From assembly GCA_944320775.1 (NCBI GenBank), contig CALUIV010000028.1, positions 1-39,715 of the forward strand: a stretch of 39,715 bases of DNA, written 5' to 3'. This DNA comes from an uncultured Paraprevotella sp. (GTDB lineage Bacteria; Bacteroidota; Bacteroidia; Bacteroidales; Bacteroidaceae). The position numbers and the translations under genes are program-made. Below, piece after piece: positions 36,625-39,715 of this stretch (the first letter of the stretch is position 1; each line of letters begins with the position of its first letter). Below the pieces are notes generated by a model. It saw only the letters and a list, made by a program, of their open reading frames with translations, did not search any database and was not told where the DNA came from.

Positions 36625-37479
36625 TTGAAACGGTTAAAGAAAAATATTTTTATAGGTTTAGTCCTTTTTATTGTTGTGGTGTTGGCCATTGTCAGATGTG
36701 CCAGTCCTTCTGTTGTTGATCACCGTCGAAGTGTTTCTAGTTGTGACAGTCTGGTAGTCGATGAATTGGGGGATTCGCTTGGTTATAGCGAGGCAATTGA
36801 AGAATCTGAGTTGGTTCGAGGTAAGAAATGGCGGCGGGGTACCGATGGGTTATTGCCGGTAAGTTCCAGACAGATCGCTTTTTACGATTCATCGGGTAAT
36901 GCCATCAAGAACCGTATTTACAGTGTATATAGTTTCCGAAGAACATTCCCTGATTTACAGAATGTTCAGGTAGTTTCAGCCCGGAAGTGGGGCGTTTCCC
37001 CCGTTCGTGATCGTAAAGAAGCAGAACATAGAAAAGACGAACTAGTGTATATTGGCAGCAACCCTTATTACGTCATCGATGAAAGAATGAACCGGTCTAT
37101 ACCTTATTTGGTTCCCAGAGCCAGTGAGCTATTGCAAAGAATTAGCCGGAATTTTTTAGATTCTTTGGCAATTAAAGATGTCCCTTTGCATTTATTGATT
37201 GTAACATCGGTTTTACGTACGGACGAGGACGTGCAAAAGTTGCGAAGATATAATTCAAATGCTTCTGCGGAAAGTTGTCATCGGTATGGGACTACTTTTG
37301 ATATAGCTTATAATCGATATGTTACGGTACAACATCCCGACAGTGCTCTTCGTCGTTCTGTGCGCAGTGATTCTTTGAAGTGGGTTTTGTCGGAAGTATT
37401 ACGTGACATACGCGAAGAAAAACTTTGTTTTGTGAAGTATGAAGTTCGCCAAGGTTGTTTCCATATTACTGTAAGGTAG
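36625..37479 (+). CDS. Membrane-anchored DUF5715/M15-peptidase-like protein, TTG start
   Basis: 284 residues. A basic N-terminus and one hydrophobic helix (about 8-24) place the rest in the periplasm. The C-terminal half resembles a D,D-peptidase (M15) fold: TSVLRT (194-199), SCHRYGTTFDIAY with His219 and Asp226, and a final CFHITV with His280, matching the H-x6-D...H zinc ligands. A peptidoglycan hydrolase role is inference; from memory the family is DUF5715. The only possible start is TTG at 36625: an in-frame TGA lies at 36616 and the next ATG is about 155 codons in. The patatin gene follows after 23 nt. Confidence 0.85.
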   Translation: MKRLKKNIFIGLVLFIVVVLAIVRCASPSVVDHRRSVSSCDSLVVDELGDSLGYSEAIEESELVRGKKWRRGTDGLLPVSSRQIAFYDSSGNAIKNRIYSVYSFRRTFPDLQNVQVVSARKWGVSPVRDRKEAEHRKDELVYIGSNPYYVIDERMNRSIPYLVPRASELLQRISRNFLDSLAIKDVPLHLLIVTSVLRTDEDVQKLRRYNSNASAESCHRYGTTFDIAYNRYVTVQHPDSALRRSVRSDSLKWVLSEVLRDIREEKLCFVKYEVRQGCFHITVR

Positions 37480-37502
37480 GTTTTATCGCTTTTTCACCTG
37501 AA

Positions 37503-38486
37503 ATGAACGACAAAAAGGTTTCTTTAGTATTGTCTGGCGGCGGGGCTAGGGGGATGGCTCATTTAGGGGTCATTCGTGAATTGTGGCGACGTGGTTATTC
37601 GATCCATGCCGTTGCCGGTTGTTCAATTGGGGCCATTGTTGGGGCCATGCTGGCCATGGGAAAATTGGAGGAGTTTATTGCCTTTATGGAAACAGATGAT
37701 GGGGATGCCATTTTTAAACAGTTGGATTTTACGTTTTCTACTAATGGGTTTATCAAGGGACAGAAATTAATAGAACGATTTCAATGTTTTGCTCCAGACT
37801 GTAATATGGAAGACCTTTCTGTAAAACTGGTAATAGTTGCATCCGATTTGCGTACTGGAGAACAAGTCGTTTTTCGTAGTGGTAGTGTTTATCGTGCTAT
37901 GCGGGCTTCTGTTGCTATTCCAGCTGTAATTACTGCGGTAGAAGATTCCGGTCACTGGTTGGTCGATGGGGGAATTATAAATCCTTTGCCGTTGGATTGT
38001 GTTGCCCGTATTGCCGGAGACTTGTTGATTGCGGTTAATTTGTATGCAGCGCCGTTAATTCCGGAGGCGGGAAAATCCATCTCGATAGTTTCAGGGGGTG
38101 TTCATGATGATCCTACGTTTTGGGAGCAGATAAAAGAAGGTTGGCAAAACATGACCGGATGGAAGGAAAACCTTATGGAAAGTTTGTTTGAATCAAACAA
38201 CGGAAAATATGATTTCTTTTCAACTTTGCGGATTATGTCTGAGATTTCATCAAAACGGTTAGCAGAGCAGAGTCTTTTATTATATCCGGTTGATATATTA
38301 GTTGAAATCCCAATTGCGTCATGTGGTATTTTTAGTTTTGGGAAAATTAAAGAGTTGATTCGTCTTGGCGAGCAAAAGGCAGAATCGGCTTTAGTGAGAT
38401 GGCAGCTAAATAAGCAGAAGGATAAACAAAGAAGTCTGTTGTTGAATCAAATTGCTAAATTTTGGCCTTTCTTTAAGAAAAAATAG
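37503..38486 (+). CDS. Patatin-like phospholipase
   Basis: Ser/Asp dyad lipid acyl hydrolase of the RssA/YchK type. Oxyanion loop SGGGARG (11-17), nucleophile elbow GCSIG (Ser41), and DGG (Asp155 in LVDGGIINPLP). No signal peptide or membrane helix, so it appears cytoplasmic or peripheral. About 327 residues is typical. The ATG at 37503 (MNDKKVSLVL) is chosen because an in-frame ATG at 37455 lies inside the preceding gene and adds a non-family N-terminus. The C-terminus is Lys-rich. Substrate unknown. Confidence 0.9.
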   Translation: MNDKKVSLVLSGGGARGMAHLGVIRELWRRGYSIHAVAGCSIGAIVGAMLAMGKLEEFIAFMETDDGDAIFKQLDFTFSTNGFIKGQKLIERFQCFAPDCNMEDLSVKLVIVASDLRTGEQVVFRSGSVYRAMRASVAIPAVITAVEDSGHWLVDGGIINPLPLDCVARIAGDLLIAVNLYAAPLIPEAGKSISIVSGGVHDDPTFWEQIKEGWQNMTGWKENLMESLFESNNGKYDFFSTLRIMSEISSKRLAEQSLLLYPVDILVEIPIASCGIFSFGKIKELIRLGEQKAESALVRWQLNKQKDKQRSLLLNQIAKFWPFFKKK

Positions 38487-38534
38487 ACGTTTTTATAGCA
38501 AAAATGACTTCTTTCTGTATTTTTTATAAAGCTT

Positions 38535-38567
38535 TTTCTTGTTTTATAAAACAAAATATTATCTTTG
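38535..38567 (+). promoter_or_regulatory. Promoter of the secreted repeat protein, with internal palindrome
   Basis: TATCTTTG (38560-38567) is an exact -7 box; TTTC at 38535-38538 is a 3/4 match to -33 with 21-nt spacing. A perfect palindrome GTTTTATAAAAC (38541-38552) lies between the two boxes, where a repressor could block polymerase. Confidence 0.55.
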
Positions 38568-38597
38568 TTCCTTGTAACGTTTAAAAATTTAATGATT

Positions 38598-39449
38598 ATG
38601 AAACATTTTACACAAATTAAAAATTTATTAGTTTTAGCTGTGGCATGTTTTTGTGGTCAAATGACAGTAAATGCCCAGGAAGTGGACGAAGAGCCTGAAG
38701 TTCTTGCTACATTTAATATGGTAGATCATATAACAAGTGGAAAATCATATGTTATTGGTATACAGACTGACAAGAATTGGTTGGCTGCAGAGCCACCTGC
38801 AATGTGGGGATTCTATCCAGCCATAGGACGAGCTTTTTGTTCACAGAGCTTTGCACCTAATGACGATATGCAGTTTGTAGTAGGGTCTAATCAGTTTATA
38901 CCTACTTTTGTATTGACGGAAGATGAAAACGGAACGTTGATACAATGTGGAGGCAATGCTTATCTTTCCATAAATATTCCTGAAGATGATGGTAAGGGTG
39001 ATGGAAAAGATAATGGAAAAGATGATGGAAAAGATCCATCAATGGAATATACATTTTTGCTCGATACGATCATGAATTCCAATAATTATTGGGATATTAC
39101 TTATAATGCAGAGTCTGCCGGCTTTGTTTTCAAGCATAAGGCTGCAAATACTACATTAGGAGTTTATTGCGAGGAGTTAGCTAGCGAAATTGATGGAGAA
39201 GTTATAGTTAGTTATCAATGGCGTTTGGCTCCCTATGTTACTGTACCTGAAGATATGGTTTTGCCTATTTATCTTTTTGAATTGCAGGAAACACAAAGCG
39301 GTGTATCTTCAGTTGATATAGATGAAAATGTTCCTATGGTAGTTTATAATATGAACGGTGTACAAGTTGGTAGTTCTTTGAAAAATCTGCCTTCCGGTGT
39401 TTATATTGTGAAACAAGCAAAGTCTGTTAAGAAGGTTTTGATTAAATAA
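38598..39449 (+). CDS. Secreted protein with Asp/Gly/Lys repeat linker and T9SS-like C-terminal tail, hypothetical
   Basis: Not recognised as a named protein. The 283 residues begin with a Sec signal peptide (about 1-26, cut at VNA). An N-terminal domain with a GKSYVIGIQTDKNWLAA segment is followed by a repeat linker of D-G-K/D-N-G-K units (about 130-146). A second domain ends near 235. The last ~45 residues (VVYNMNGVQV, LPSGVYIVKQ, KKVLIK) fit the pattern of Bacteroidetes type A C-terminal sorting domains. In-frame ATGs at 38565 and 38592 are less likely: the -7 promoter box overlaps 38565. It is monocistronic with a strong terminator. Confidence 0.8.
   Translation: MKHFTQIKNLLVLAVACFCGQMTVNAQEVDEEPEVLATFNMVDHITSGKSYVIGIQTDKNWLAAEPPAMWGFYPAIGRAFCSQSFAPNDDMQFVVGSNQFIPTFVLTEDENGTLIQCGGNAYLSINIPEDDGKGDGKDNGKDDGKDPSMEYTFLLDTIMNSNNYWDITYNAESAGFVFKHKAANTTLGVYCEELASEIDGEVIVSYQWRLAPYVTVPEDMVLPIYLFELQETQSGVSSVDIDENVPMVVYNMNGVQVGSSLKNLPSGVYIVKQAKSVKKVLIK
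38985..39035 (+). repeat. 12-bp coding repeat (Asp/Asn-Gly-Lys linker)
   Basis: Near-perfect tandem repeats of GATGATGGAAAA-type units encode alternating Asp/Asn, Gly and Lys residues in the secreted protein. The composition suggests a flexible hydrophilic linker. Such repeats can change copy number by slippage. Confidence 0.85.
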
Positions 39450-39530
39450 AAACAATAAATATATAAACTTAAGGTAGTTTTTACTATTATTCAACTTCAA
39501 AAGTTCGAAAGTTAATAGAAACAGAATTTT

Positions 39531-39576
39531 AAAATCTCCCTTGAAAGTTTAATTGCAAACTTTCAAGGGAGATTTT
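39531..39576 (+). terminator. Terminator of the secreted repeat protein gene
   Basis: A perfect 20-bp inverted repeat (39531-39550 with 39557-39576), 6-nt loop AATTGC, ending in a six-T run. It lies about 80 bp after the stop. The remaining bases to 39715 are AT-rich with no gene visible. Confidence 0.92.
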
Positions 39577-39715
39577 TTATTTATAACAATGTCTGTTATT
39601 ATACTTAGAACTCAAAAAGCAGATGTGGTTCTGAATGAAAAAAACGGGTAAAAACGGCTATTTCTGCAAACGTATGTTCATAAGCGCTAATTTTTTTTGA
39701 AAATTTTTATAAGTA

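Noticed and set aside
37455-37502. Longer patatin start at 37455
   Set aside because: It lies inside the preceding gene and adds residues before the conserved KVSLVLSGGGARG start.
39309-39500. Minus-strand frame opposite the 3' end of the secreted protein gene
   Set aside because: Antisense shadow of the sorting-tail coding region with low-complexity Asn/Leu-rich translation.

Overview
The window looks like chromosome of an anaerobic gut-type member of the order Bacteroidales (Bacteroides/Parabacteroides-like; genus not resolvable by eye). The evidence is two complete SusC/SusD outer-membrane transporter pairs, a fused LpxC-FabZ enzyme, menaquinone-type MenG, near absence of Shine-Dalgarno sequences, and several promoters that match the Bacteroidetes consensus (TTTG, 19-21 nt, TAnnTTTG). 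Three of these (tRNA-Val, trpS, purM) match exactly with 20-nt spacing. No phage, insertion sequence or CRISPR array was seen.

Layout. Positions 1-178: two identical tRNA-Val(UAC) genes in tandem, minus strand, with a promoter at 202-233. 388-1488: trpS. 1571-19280: a seven-gene minus-strand operon, in transcription order a lipoprotein with four FAS1 (fasciclin) domains, SusC-A, SusD-A, a two-FAS1 lipoprotein, another two-FAS1 lipoprotein, SusC-B, SusD-B, closed by a strong terminator. 19197-19617: a gene-free leader with a perfect 14-bp palindrome. 19683-26872: envelope cluster lpxD, lpxC-fabZ, lpxA, a pRiA4b-ORF3-like gene, miaA and a class A penicillin-binding protein. 27044-30379: purM, a small membrane protein, prfA and pyrF. 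30465-36538: phoH, purC, menG, aroE, a membrane-anchored alpha/beta hydrolase, a TPM-domain protein and lemA. 36625-38486, plus strand: an M15-like/DUF5715-like anchored protein (TTG start) and a patatin-like phospholipase. 38598-39449, plus strand: an unrecognised secreted protein with an Asp/Gly/Lys repeat linker and a sorting-domain-like C-terminus.

How the genes work together. The housekeeping part serves lipid A synthesis (LpxA, LpxC-FabZ, LpxD), peptidoglycan synthesis (PBP1A), purine and pyrimidine synthesis (PurM, PurC, PyrF), shikimate and menaquinone synthesis (AroE, MenG) and translation (TrpRS, RF1, MiaA, tRNA-Val). The accessory part is the FAS1/SusCD operon. It encodes two different TonB-dependent importers and three probable surface FAS1 lipoproteins, but no glycosidase, lyase, sulfatase, protease or local regulator. 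It is therefore not a standard polysaccharide utilisation locus. It may be an uptake or adhesion system for an unknown ligand, and is the best candidate here for an undescribed system.
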